Positions 1 through 7,572 of a stretch of DNA of 22,765 nt are shown here, piece after piece (positions within the stretch are counted from its first letter, which is position 1; every line of letters begins with the position of its first letter). The position numbers and the translations under genes were made by a program. Source of the DNA: JAMLIN01 sp041676645 (GTDB lineage: Bacteria > Pseudomonadota > Gammaproteobacteria > Burkholderiales > Burkholderiaceae_E). The DNA lies in NCBI GenBank assembly GCA_041676645.1, contig JBAYRO010000044.1:1-22765 (forward strand), in the 5' to 3' direction. A model generated the notes under the pieces. It was not told the origin of the DNA. It saw only the letters and a program-made list of their open reading frames with translations, and ran no database searches.

Positions 1-735
1 GAATCGGCGCAGCGGATCTTCGCGCAGCATCCAGCCCACCGGGGCAACAACCACTGGGGCGCGCGCATCGTCTTCGCGCCCGACGGCAATCTCTTCGTGA
101 CCCTCGGCGATCGCTACGACCTGCGCGAGCAGGCGCTGGACCTGTCGACCCACATCGGCAAGATCGTGCGCCTGCGCCCCGACGGCGGCGTGCCGGGCGA
201 CAATCCCTTCGTGACACGCAGCGGCGCATTGCCGGAGATCTGGTCCTACGGACATCGCAACGTGCAGGGAGCGGCGCTGCATCCCGGCACCGGCGGCCTC
301 TGGATCCATGAACACGGCCCGCGCGGCGGCGATGAAGTCAACCTGATCCGTCCCGGGCGCAACTACGGCTGGCCGCGAATCACCTTCGGCCGCGAGTATG
401 CCAGCGGCTTCCGGATCGGCGAGGGCACCAGCGCGCCCGACGTCGAGCCGCCACTGTGGCAATGGACGCCTTCGATCGCGCCCTCCGGCCTGAGCTTCGT
501 GACCGGCAGCCAGTGGGGCGACTGGGAGGGCGACATCCTCGCCGGCTCGCTCGCCGGCGAACGCCTGATCCGCCTCGCGGGCGATGGCGAGGCCCTGCAG
601 GAGGCCGAACGCCTGCTCCACGAGATCAGGGCGCGGATCCGCGATGTCCGCCAGGGTCCCGACGGCGCGATCTACCTGCTCGACGAATCGAAGGGCCGGC
701 TGCTGCGGCTGCGCCCGCCCGGCGACTCCGGCTAG
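1..735 (+). CDS. PQQ-dependent (aldose) sugar dehydrogenase, C-terminal part
   Basis: The reading frame is open from base 1 to the TAG at 733-735, so the 5' end lies outside the window and 244 codons are visible. The protein resembles soluble or periplasmic aldose sugar dehydrogenases (YliI/Asd, GSDH family), six-bladed beta-propellers that oxidise sugars with pyrroloquinoline quinone. Visible family marks are the DGNLFVTLGDR blade motif, DLSTHIGKIVRL, the SYGHRNVQG segment and the HEHGPRGGDEVN motif that lines the cofactor site, then NYGWP. The end, IYLLDESKGRLLRLRP, is a normal final blade, so the C-terminus looks complete. The N-terminal signal peptide and first blades cannot be seen. It converges on metW with a 31-base gap. 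The family call is secure; the actual substrate is not predictable. Confidence 0.88.
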   Translation, partial: ESAQRIFAQHPAHRGNNHWGARIVFAPDGNLFVTLGDRYDLREQALDLSTHIGKIVRLRPDGGVPGDNPFVTRSGALPEIWSYGHRNVQGAALHPGTGGLWIHEHGPRGGDEVNLIRPGRNYGWPRITFGREYASGFRIGEGTSAPDVEPPLWQWTPSIAPSGLSFVTGSQWGDWEGDILAGSLAGERLIRLAGDGEALQEAERLLHEIRARIRDVRQGPDGAIYLLDESKGRLLRLRPPGDSG

Positions 736-766
736 ACGCGCGGGGCGAAGCCACCCCGGCCCGGCT

Positions 767-1378
767 TCAGGGCCGCGGGCCCTGCCCGCCGCGCCGCCGG
801 AAACGATAGATCGCCTGCGTGGCGCGCAGGATCGCGAAGGCCGAGACCGACCGGCCATCGGCGAGGAAGGCCGAATCCACGATGTCGAGCCCGAGCGATC
901 CCATCAGGTCCTCGAAATCGCGCAGGGTCGCGAGATGCAGGTTGGGCGTGTTGTACCACTGGTAGGGCATCTCGCGCGATACCGGCATGCGGCCGCGCAG
1001 GATCGACCACACGTGATACCAGTGACCGAAGTTGGGAAATGAAACGATGCCCTCGGCCCCGACTTCGCTCATCTCGCGCAGGACGTACTCGGTGCGATGG
1101 GTCGACTGGATCGCCATCGACGAGACCACCACGTCGAAGCGGGTCTTCTTGAACATGCCCAGGCCCGCTTCGATGTCGCGCTGGATGACGTCGACGCCGC
1201 GCTGCACGCACTGCAGGACCTGCTCGTCGTCGATCTCCACGCCGTAGCACTGGCAGCCCTTGTGGCGCTGCAGCCAGTCGAGCAGGGCGCCGTCGCCGCA
1301 ACCGAGATCGAGCACGCTCGAGCCGGGCGCGATCCAGTCGGCGATCAGGGCCAGGTCGGGACGCAGGCCATTGTTCAT
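767..1378 (-). CDS. metW: Methionine biosynthesis protein MetW
   Basis: A 203-residue protein of the MetW family, a small SAM-dependent methyltransferase fold. The SAM-binding glycine motif VLDLGCGDG is at residues 22-30, followed by the acidic YGVEIDD strand end. Other family marks are FPNFGHW and MPYQWYNTPN. MetW is known to be needed with MetX for homoserine acylation in several proteobacteria; its own catalytic activity is not settled. The ATG at 1376-1378 shares an ATGA with the stop of metX, so the two are translationally coupled. It is the last gene of the leftward block, and it ends 31 bases from the convergent dehydrogenase gene. A GAAGCC/GGCTTC inverted repeat at 747-768 may help end transcription, but it has no T run. 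Confidence 0.95.
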   Translation of the reverse strand: MNNGLRPDLALIADWIAPGSSVLDLGCGDGALLDWLQRHKGCQCYGVEIDDEQVLQCVQRGVDVIQRDIEAGLGMFKKTRFDVVVSSMAIQSTHRTEYVLREMSEVGAEGIVSFPNFGHWYHVWSILRGRMPVSREMPYQWYNTPNLHLATLRDFEDLMGSLGLDIVDSAFLADGRSVSAFAILRATQAIYRFRRRGGQGPRP

Positions 1379-2520
1379 GATCCCCTCCCGATGCGGCGCG
1401 CGATGCGCTCGAAGTAGCCGCGCACGATGCCGTGGTACTGCGGATCGGCCAGCAGGAAGGCATCGTGGCCGTGCGCCGCCTGGATCTCGGCATAGCTGAC
1501 ATGACGCTTGGCCGACAGCAGCGCCTCGACGATCTCGCGGCTGCGCGCCGGGGCGAAACGCCAGTCGGTGGTGAAGGACACGACGAGGAAGTCGGCCGTG
1601 ACCGGCGCGAGCGCTTCGTCGAGCCGCCCGCCGGTGGCCCGCGCCGGATCGAAGTAGTCGAGTGCGCGCGTGATCAGCAGGTAGGTGTTGGCATCGAAAT
1701 AGCTCGCGAATTTCTCCCCCTGGTAGCGCAGGTAGGACTCGATCTCGAAATCCACCCCGAAGCTGAAGCTGTAGCCCTCGTTGCGCAGGTTGCGACCGAA
1801 CTTGGCCGCCATCGCATCGTCCGACAGGTAGGTGATGTGGCCGATCATGCGGGCCACCTCGAGGCCGCGCCGGGGCACGACGCCATGCCGGTAGAAACGC
1901 CCTCCGTGGAAATCGGGGTCGTTGATGATCGCCCGGCGCGCGACCTCGTTGAAGGCGATGTTCTGCGTCGTGAGCTTGGCGGCCGAAGCGATCACGACCG
2001 CATGGGCGACTCGTGCCGGATAGAGCTGCGCCCAGGCGAGCGCCTGCATGCCGCCGAGGCTGCCGCCCATGACGGCGGCGAAACGCTCGATGCCGAGGCA
2101 ATCGGCCAGGCGCGCCTGGGCGTGCACCCAGTCCTCGACAGTGACGACCGGGAAGTCGGGTCCGTAGGGCTCGCCGGTCCGCGGGTCGATCGATCCCGGT
2201 CCGGTCGAACCGAAGCAGCTGCCGATGTTGTTGACCCCGATGACGAAGAACCGGTCGGTGTCCACCGGCTTGCCCGGACCGACCATGTTGTCCCACCAGC
2301 CGAGCTCACGAGGCCGGTCGGAATAATGGCCGGCGACATGGTGCGAGGCATTGAGTGCGTGGCACACCAGTACCGCGTTGTCGCGCTGCGCATTGAGCTC
2401 GCCATAGGTTTCGTACACCAGCGAATAGTCGTCCAGGGACGCGCCACTCGTGAGCACCAGCGGCGAATCGAAGCGCATGGTCTGCGCCACGACTGCGCCG
2501 ACGGATCCGTTAGCGTTCAT
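1375..2520 (-). CDS. metX: Homoserine O-acyltransferase MetX
   Basis: A 381-residue alpha/beta-hydrolase enzyme that acylates homoserine, the first committed step of methionine synthesis, in the cytoplasm. The nucleophile elbow GGSLGG places Ser154; the other triad members are Asp319 in SFTTDWRF and His352 in GHDAFLL. HALNASHH, GWWDNMVGPGK and NNIGSCFGSTGP are typical of the family. MetX proteins from MetW-bearing proteobacteria are often succinyltransferases rather than acetyltransferases; I cannot decide the acyl donor from sequence alone. The start ATG (2518-2520) directly abuts the ptsI stop with no gap. GGAG lies 6 bases upstream inside ptsI, which supports this start and co-transcription with the PTS genes. 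Confidence 0.95.
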   Translation of the reverse strand: MNANGSVGAVVAQTMRFDSPLVLTSGASLDDYSLVYETYGELNAQRDNAVLVCHALNASHHVAGHYSDRPRELGWWDNMVGPGKPVDTDRFFVIGVNNIGSCFGSTGPGSIDPRTGEPYGPDFPVVTVEDWVHAQARLADCLGIERFAAVMGGSLGGMQALAWAQLYPARVAHAVVIASAAKLTTQNIAFNEVARRAIINDPDFHGGRFYRHGVVPRRGLEVARMIGHITYLSDDAMAAKFGRNLRNEGYSFSFGVDFEIESYLRYQGEKFASYFDANTYLLITRALDYFDPARATGGRLDEALAPVTADFLVVSFTTDWRFAPARSREIVEALLSAKRHVSYAEIQAAHGHDAFLLADPQYHGIVRGYFERIARRIGRGS

Positions 2521-4239
2521 TCAGGTCTCCGCTGCAAGCTTGCCGAGCTGCGCGCGCACCCGCACCGGGTCGTCGGAATGCAGCAGCCGGGTCACCCGCG
2601 AGGCGAGCCTGCCGGTATCGGCCAGCAGGATCTCGCGCTTGACCGGCAACAGGCTCGCCGCATGCATCGAGAACTGCCGCAGGCCCATGCCGAGCAGCAG
2701 GCGGGTTGCCTGCGGATTGCCGGCGAGCTCGCCGCAGACGGCCACCGGCTTGCCGGCGCGATCGGCGGCGCGGATCGTCATCGCGACCAGGCGCAGCACC
2801 GCGGGATGGAAGGAATCGTAGAGGGAAGCCACGGTGTGGTCGGAACGGTCGATCGCGAGAGCGTACTGGATCAGGTCGTTGGTCCCGATCGACAGGAAAT
2901 CCAGCCGCTTGGCGAAATAGGCCGCCGACATCGCCGCGGCCGGCACTTCGATCATGCCACCGACCTGGACCCCCTCGTCGAAGGCCAGGCCCTCTTCGCG
3001 CAGCTGCTGGCGAGCGAGTTCGAGAAGCGCGTTCGTGCTGTCGACCTCGTGGCCATGGGTGATCATGGGCAGCAGGATGCGCAGCGGACCGCTGGCCGAG
3101 GCGCGCAGCATCGCGCGCAGCTGCACCAGGAACATGTCCTGGCGCGCAAGGCTGTAGCGGATCGCACGCAACCCGAGAGCCGGATTCGGACCGCTGGTCG
3201 GATCCTTGGGATCGAGCGCCTTGTCGGCGCCGACATCGAGGGTGCGGATCGTCACCGGCCGCCCGTCCATGGCGAGTATCGCAGCCCGATAGGCCTCGAA
3301 CTGCTCGTCCTCGCCGGGCAGATCGCGGCGGTTCATGAAAAGGAACTCGCTGCGATACAGGCCGATGCCGACGGCGCCTTCGGCGAGCGCCTGCTCGGCC
3401 TCCTCGGGCAGTTCGATGTTGGCGAGCAGCTCGACAGGCACGCGATCGAGGGTGCGGCACGGCACATTGACCAGGCGCCTGAGCTTCTCGCGCTCGAGCC
3501 GGCCGGCCGCCTGCCGGTGACGGTACTCCTCGAGCACCGACTCGTCGGGCGCAACGATCATCAGGCCGCGGTCGCCGTCGAGGATCACCCAGTCATCGTC
3601 GCGTATCAGCTCGGTGGCGCCGCCCAGTCCGACCACCGCCGGCACGTTCATCGAACGCGCGAGGATCGCCGAATGCGAATGGCCGCCACCGGTATCGAGC
3701 GCGAATCCGAGCGCATTGCGCAGGCTCAGCATGTCGGCCGGCGCGATGTCCTCGGCGGCGTAGATCATCGGCTCGCCACCGTCACGGGCCGTGTTGCCGC
3801 GGCTGCCCGCAAGCGCCTTGAGGACTCGCTCGGCAACCTGGATCACGTCGCGACCGCGCTCGCGAAGATAGGGATCCTCGAAGTCGGCGAACTGCTCGGC
3901 AAGCCGCTCGGCCTGCGCGGCCAGCGACCATTCGGCGTTCCATCCGCGCTCGCCGATGTTCGCCCGCGCACCCTGCAGCAGCGCCGGATCCTCGAGGATC
4001 ATCAGGTGGATGTCGAGCAGGGCCCCGCCTTCGGGCGGGGAATCCTCGGGCAGCTGCTCGGAGATCTCCTCGAGGTCGATGCGAACATCGCTCATCGCCG
4101 CATCGAGCCGACTCATTTCGGCGCCGACCCGGTGCGGCTCGATCTGGAAGCGCACGACATCGCGCATCGCCATCACCAGGCGTCTTGCCCTGGCGATCGC
4201 GATGCCGCCACCGAGTCCGGTTCCGTGCAGGCTGAACAT
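2521..4239 (-). CDS. ptsI: Phosphoenolpyruvate-protein phosphotransferase (PTS enzyme I)
   Basis: A 572-residue cytoplasmic enzyme that takes phosphate from PEP and passes it to HPr. Domain order matches enzyme I: an N-terminal HPr-binding region, a swivelling phosphohistidine domain, and a C-terminal PEP-binding barrel. The phosphohistidine motif reads GGGHSHSAILAR with His189 at the canonical place. GLYRSEFLFM holds a PEP-binding Arg (296), DFLSIGTNDLIQY is the second family signature, and VCGELAG carries the catalytic Cys502. Numbering of His189 and Cys502 coincides with the E. coli enzyme, so no domain is missing. Residue 187 is also His, where Thr is usual. It lies 23 bases after ptsH and abuts metX. 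No sugar permease (EIIBC) is present in the window, so the system is probably regulatory. Confidence 0.96.
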   Translation of the reverse strand: MFSLHGTGLGGGIAIARARRLVMAMRDVVRFQIEPHRVGAEMSRLDAAMSDVRIDLEEISEQLPEDSPPEGGALLDIHLMILEDPALLQGARANIGERGWNAEWSLAAQAERLAEQFADFEDPYLRERGRDVIQVAERVLKALAGSRGNTARDGGEPMIYAAEDIAPADMLSLRNALGFALDTGGGHSHSAILARSMNVPAVVGLGGATELIRDDDWVILDGDRGLMIVAPDESVLEEYRHRQAAGRLEREKLRRLVNVPCRTLDRVPVELLANIELPEEAEQALAEGAVGIGLYRSEFLFMNRRDLPGEDEQFEAYRAAILAMDGRPVTIRTLDVGADKALDPKDPTSGPNPALGLRAIRYSLARQDMFLVQLRAMLRASASGPLRILLPMITHGHEVDSTNALLELARQQLREEGLAFDEGVQVGGMIEVPAAAMSAAYFAKRLDFLSIGTNDLIQYALAIDRSDHTVASLYDSFHPAVLRLVAMTIRAADRAGKPVAVCGELAGNPQATRLLLGMGLRQFSMHAASLLPVKREILLADTGRLASRVTRLLHSDDPVRVRAQLGKLAAET

Positions 4240-4262
4240 GTTCGTATCGGCTTCCGTCGCCC

Positions 4263-4535
4263 TTATCCGATTTCCTCGCCGAAACCCGATTCGACCAGCT
4301 CGACGAGCGCCGCGAGCGCCTCGTCCTCATCGGGCCCCGCGGTCTCGATGAGCAGGGTGCTGCCCTTGCCGGCGGCCAGCATCATCACGCCCATGATGCT
4401 CTTGGCATTGATGCGCCGGCCCTTGCGCGTCATCCAGACCTCGGCGGAAAAGCCGGTCGCCACCTGGGTGATGCGGGCCGACGGCCTGGCATGGATTCCC
4501 AGCTTGTTGACGACGGTTACCTCGGCACTAGGCAT
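4263..4535 (-). CDS. ptsH: Phosphocarrier protein HPr
   Basis: A 90-residue HPr, the phosphate relay between enzyme I and EIIA proteins. With the start at 4535 the active His is residue 15 in NKLGIHARPSA, Arg17 follows, and the regulatory serine is residue 46 in AKSIMGVMML. These are the family's standard numbers, which is why I prefer this start. An in-frame ATG at 4553 would add six residues (MTTGRR); it has an AGAGGGG sequence about 10 bases upstream, so it remains possible. Either start overlaps the EIIA gene, by 8 or 26 bases. A conserved Ser46 suggests control by an HPr kinase, which is common in betaproteobacteria but is not in this window. Confidence 0.94.
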   Translation of the reverse strand: MPSAEVTVVNKLGIHARPSARITQVATGFSAEVWMTRKGRRINAKSIMGVMMLAAGKGSTLLIETAGPDEDEALAALVELVESGFGEEIG

Positions 4536-5019
4536 CCGGCGGCCTGTCGTCATCGCGCAGCCGCCCCTCTTGGCGCAGCCGCGCCGCGAGATCCCTCGAT
4601 TCGTCCTCGGGCTGGAGGTCCGCCACCATGTCGCCGGGAACCTGCATGATCGCGTCGCGCGCCGCCGGCATCAGGTCGTCGACCAGGGCGCCGAGCTCGC
4701 GTCCCTTGCGCCGTGACAGCGCGCGCACCAGCAGCGGCAGGTTGAGCCCCGCGAGCACGACCACTCGCCCCGGCTCGCCGAGCTGCGCCGCGATCCGCGA
4801 AGGCGTCGCACCGAACAGGTCGGTCATGACGATGACGCCGCTGCCGTCGTTGATGCGCGCCGCCAGCGCCCGCGCGGCCTCGAGCGCGCGATCCGGATCC
4901 TCGTCGGGAATGACGTCGAGCGCGGCGACTTGCGATGGCATGCGCCCGAAGATGTGCCGGGTGCACTGGATCATCGCCGTGCCCAGCGGCTCGTGGGAAA
5001 TCACGAGGACACCGATCAT
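4528..5019 (-). CDS. PTS EIIA component, mannose (EIIA-Man) type
   Basis: A 163-residue protein of the EIIA-Man fold (PF03610). The N-terminus MIGVLVISHEPLG places the phospho-accepting His at residue 9, as in ManX-type proteins. The later VIVMTDLFGATPSRIA and VVLAGLNLPLL segments are also typical. It is longer than the usual 130-140 residues because of a charged Asp/Glu/Arg-rich tail of about 30 residues whose role I do not know. There is no EIIB, EIIC or EIID partner nearby, so it is likely a regulatory phosphate acceptor at the end of the EI-HPr chain rather than part of a sugar permease. Its ATG overlaps the stop of gshB by four bases (5016-5019), and its 3' end overlaps ptsH, which points to tight translational coupling. 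Confidence 0.9.
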   Translation of the reverse strand: MIGVLVISHEPLGTAMIQCTRHIFGRMPSQVAALDVIPDEDPDRALEAARALAARINDGSGVIVMTDLFGATPSRIAAQLGEPGRVVVLAGLNLPLLVRALSRRKGRELGALVDDLMPAARDAIMQVPGDMVADLQPEDESRDLAARLRQEGRLRDDDRPPDA

Positions 5020-5972
5020 CGGCCTGGCGCGGCGCCGGCGCGGCGCTCGAGCGCCGCGATGAAATCGCCGGCGACGTCATGTCCGGTCTGGTCCATGATC
5101 TCGCGAAAGCAGGTCGGGCTGGTGACGTTGACTTCGGTCAGGTAGTCGCCGATGACATCGAGCCCGACCAGCAGCAGGCCGCGCGCAGCCAGCCCCGGCC
5201 CCAGGGTCTCGGCGATCTCGCGGTCGCGCGCCGACAGCGGCTGGGCCCGGCCGGTACCGCCGGCGGCAAGGTTGCCGCGGGATTCGCCGGCCTTCGGAAT
5301 GCGGGCCAGCGCATAGGGCACCGCGGCGCCGTCGATCAGCAGGACACGCTTGTCGCCCTGCGCGATCTCGGGCAGGTAGCGCTGCGCCATCACCGAGCGA
5401 GCGCCGAACTGGTTCATGGTCTCGATGATGACCGACAGGTTCGGATCGTCGACGCTCGCCTGGAAGATCGAGGCGCCGCCCATGCCGTCGAGCAGCTTGA
5501 GCACCGCCCGGCCGTGCTCGGCGATGAACTCGCGCAGACGGGCCGGATCGCGGGTGACGAGGGTGGGCGCGGTGAAGCGCGAGAACTCGGTGATCGCGAG
5601 CTTCTCGTTGTGGTCGCGGATCGCGCGGGCGTCGTTGAACACGCGCGCGCCCTGCGCCTGCGCGCGTTCCAGCAGATGGGTGGCGTAGAGGTATTCGGGA
5701 TCGAAGGGCGGATCCTTGCGCATCAGGACCGCATCGAAGGCCGGCAAGGCTTCGGCGGACTCGGCGCCCAGCCGATACCAGTCGGCGGCCGCCGGCGTGA
5801 GCTCGAGTTCGTTGCTGCGCACCGACACCAGGCCGTCGCGCATCCAGATGTCGGCCGGCTCGCAGGCATGCAGCCGGTGGCCGCGGGCCACCGCCGCCTG
5901 CATCATCGCCACGCTCGAGTCCTTGTAGGCCTTGAGCTCGGGCAGCGGATCGAGGATGAACAGGATTCTCAT
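5016..5972 (-). CDS. gshB: Glutathione synthetase
   Basis: A 318-residue ATP-grasp enzyme that joins gamma-glutamylcysteine and glycine in the last step of glutathione synthesis; the E. coli protein has about 315 residues. Visible motifs are the N-terminal MRILFILDPL, MRKDPPFD (residues 84-91), the ATP-grasp KLLDGMGG (159-166), RGNLAAGG (232-239) and the metal-binding TEVNVTSPTCFREI (279-292). It overlaps the EIIA gene by four bases. It starts 95 bases after gshA; that gap contains a dispersed repeat. Co-transcription with gshA is plausible but is interrupted by this hairpin-forming element. Confidence 0.96.
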   Translation of the reverse strand: MRILFILDPLPELKAYKDSSVAMMQAAVARGHRLHACEPADIWMRDGLVSVRSNELELTPAAADWYRLGAESAEALPAFDAVLMRKDPPFDPEYLYATHLLERAQAQGARVFNDARAIRDHNEKLAITEFSRFTAPTLVTRDPARLREFIAEHGRAVLKLLDGMGGASIFQASVDDPNLSVIIETMNQFGARSVMAQRYLPEIAQGDKRVLLIDGAAVPYALARIPKAGESRGNLAAGGTGRAQPLSARDREIAETLGPGLAARGLLLVGLDVIGDYLTEVNVTSPTCFREIMDQTGHDVAGDFIAALERRAGAAPGR

Positions 5973-6005
5973 CTCAGTGGCGCCCGGCCGCCCGAAGCCA
6001 CCGAG

Positions 6006-6049
6006 GCGCCCCCTCGGGGGGCAGCGAACGAAGTGAGCGTGGGGGTCGT
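6006..6049. repeat. Burkholderiales-type dispersed palindromic repeat (REP-like)
   Basis: The gshA-gshB gap holds a GC-rich hairpin (cgccccc tc ggggggc, near 6007-6022), followed by GCAGCGAACGAAGTGAGCG and a G run. I recognise this hairpin plus the CGCTCACTTCGTTCGCTG-like tail as a short interspersed repeat common between genes in Comamonadaceae and Alcaligenaceae-type genomes. That identification is from memory and not from a search. It could act as a partial terminator or mRNA stabiliser between gshA and gshB. Confidence 0.6.
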
Positions 6050-6067
6050 TTCATTTTGGTGCAGTGC

Positions 6068-7360
6068 CTAGCCGTAGAGCGAGGGATCGGGATCGGTGCG
6101 CTCGAGCTCGAGCGACGCGGCGAGCAGCGCGAGCCGGGCGACCACGCCGTATGCGTAGAAGCGGTTGGGCGCATGATCGGGCGGCGACTCGGTCTCGGGC
6201 AGCACGCAACTCGCATCGAAGGGCAGCGGTGCGAACTGCATGCCGGCGGCATTGAGGTTCTCGTCGCGGCCGCGGCTGGCATGGATGCGGTAGAAGCCGC
6301 CGACCACGAAGCGGTCGACCATGTAGACCACCGGCTCGGCGACGGCGCCGTCGACCGTCTCGAAGGTATGCACGCCTTCCTGGATCAGGACCTCGTGGAC
6401 CTCGCGACCTTCCTTGCCGACCGCCATCTTGTTGCGTTGCTTGCGGTTGAGGCCCTGCACCTCGGAGGCATCCCGCACCGTCATGACGCCCATGCCGTAG
6501 GTGCCGGCATCGGCCTTGACGACCATGAACGGGGTCTCGTCGATCTTGTATTCGCGATACTTGCTGCGGATCTGGCGCAGCAGCATGTCGACATTGGTGG
6601 CGAGGCATTCCTCGCCGGTGCGGGCATGGAAATCGACCTCGCCGCACATCGCGAACAGCGGATTGATCAGCCAGGGATCGATGTCGATCAGCTTGGCGAA
6701 GCGCTTGGCGACCTCGGCATAGGCCTGGAAATGCGTCGACTTGCGGCGCACCGACCAGCCGGCATGAAGGGGCGGCAGCACGACCTGTTCATGCAGGTCG
6801 GCGAGGATCGCCGGGGCGCCCGCCGAGAGGTCGTTGTTGAGCAGGATGGTGCAGGGATCGAAATCGGCCAGGCCGAGCCGGCGGCCATGGCGCACCAGGG
6901 GCTCGAGGCGCAGCGACTGCCCGCCCGGCAACTCGATCGTGTGCGGCGCCTCGATCTCGGGATTGAGGGTACCCAGACGGACATTCAGCCCGGTCTGGCG
7001 CAGGATCTGCTGCAGGCGCGAGACGTTCTCGAGATAGAACAGGTTGCGGGTATGGTTCTCGGGAATGAGCAGGAGGTTGCGGGCGTCCGGACAGTACTTG
7101 TCGATCGCCGCCATCGCCGCCTGGACGGCAAGGGGCAGCATCTCCTGGGACAGGTTGTTGAATCCGCCCGGATACAGGTTGGTATCGACGGGCGCCAGCT
7201 TGAAGCCGGCGTTGCGAAGGTCGACGGAACAGTAGAACGGCGGGGTGTGCTCCTGCCATTCGAGCCGGAACCAGCGTTCGATCCGGGGGGTGGCGTCGAG
7301 GATGCGGCGTTCGAGTTCGAGCAGCGGCCCCTTCAGCGCGGTAATCAGGTGCGGAACCAT
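6068..7360 (-). CDS. gshA: Glutamate-cysteine ligase, proteobacterial GshA_ferroox type
   Basis: A 430-residue protein matching the glutamate-cysteine ligase family described from Acidithiobacillus and betaproteobacteria (TIGR02049), distinct from E. coli GshA. It makes gamma-glutamylcysteine, the first step of glutathione synthesis. Family marks I can see include the FYCSVDLRNAGFKLAPVDTN segment, GGFNNLS, LLIPENHTRN, ILLNNDLSAG, LPPLHAGWSVRRKSTHF, FMVVKADAGTYGMGVM and VVGGFYRIHASRGRDENLN. Length is as expected and no motif is broken. It precedes gshB by 95 bases. A TAGAAT -10-like hexamer lies 28 bases upstream of the start codon, so the leftward gsh-PTS-met block probably begins here. Confidence 0.92.
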   Translation of the reverse strand: MVPHLITALKGPLLELERRILDATPRIERWFRLEWQEHTPPFYCSVDLRNAGFKLAPVDTNLYPGGFNNLSQEMLPLAVQAAMAAIDKYCPDARNLLLIPENHTRNLFYLENVSRLQQILRQTGLNVRLGTLNPEIEAPHTIELPGGQSLRLEPLVRHGRRLGLADFDPCTILLNNDLSAGAPAILADLHEQVVLPPLHAGWSVRRKSTHFQAYAEVAKRFAKLIDIDPWLINPLFAMCGEVDFHARTGEECLATNVDMLLRQIRSKYREYKIDETPFMVVKADAGTYGMGVMTVRDASEVQGLNRKQRNKMAVGKEGREVHEVLIQEGVHTFETVDGAVAEPVVYMVDRFVVGGFYRIHASRGRDENLNAAGMQFAPLPFDASCVLPETESPPDHAPNRFYAYGVVARLALLAASLELERTDPDPSLYG

Positions 7361-7387
7361 CTCGATTTCCGGGGTGACAGATGGTCG

Positions 7388-7415
7388 ATTCTATCGCGCG
7401 CCCGACCCGGCGCAG
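7388..7415 (-). promoter_or_regulatory. Candidate sigma70-type promoter of gshA
   Basis: On the minus strand a TAGAAT hexamer (7393-7388) matches the -10 consensus at five of six bases. It is preceded at 16 bases by CTGCGC (7415-7410), a poor -35. The expected start point is near 7381, about 20 bases before the gshA ATG. Only the -10 element is convincing. Confidence 0.35.
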
Positions 7416-7456
7416 TCGGCAACGGGCCACGCTCGAGGCCGCGCAAGAAAAAGGCG

Positions 7457-7502
7457 TAGACACCATGGTCGCCCGCCATGACCCGGGCGACCATGGTGTC
7501 TA
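7457..7502 (-). terminator. Perfect 19-bp inverted repeat, likely second amtB terminator
   Basis: The arms TAGACACCATGGTCGCCCG (7457-7475) and its exact complement (7484-7502) are separated by eight bases. On the minus strand the hairpin is followed by CGCCTTTTTCTT, so a factor-independent terminator for the glnK-amtB transcript is the simplest reading. The stem is longer than usual, and each arm contains its own palindrome ACCATGGT, so a dispersed repeat or a protein-binding site is also possible. Confidence 0.55.
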
Positions 7503-7519
7503 GGGAAGCGGACGGCATG

Positions 7520-7543
7520 AAAAGGGGCGGCCCTGGCCGCCCC
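7520..7543 (-). terminator. Rho-independent terminator of amtB
   Basis: On the minus strand, 29 bases after the amtB stop, GGGGCGGC pairs with GCCGCCCC around a four-base loop, directly followed by TTTT. This is a compact GC-rich stem with a short T run, placed where a terminator for the torF-glnK-amtB operon is expected. Confidence 0.7.
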
Positions 7544-7572
7544 GGATGTCCCGGAAACCGGAACCGACGCCC

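Noticed and set aside
747..768. GAAGCC/GGCTTC inverted repeat as a bidirectional terminator between the dehydrogenase and metW
   Set aside because: Only six base pairs with a ten-base loop and no T run on either side; it overlaps the metW stop.
1432..4716. A 1094-codon open frame on the plus strand opposite metX, ptsI and ptsH
   Set aside because: It lies wholly antisense to well-recognised genes, has no family motifs, and is rich in Arg, His, Gly and Ala as expected from the complement of GC-rich codons.
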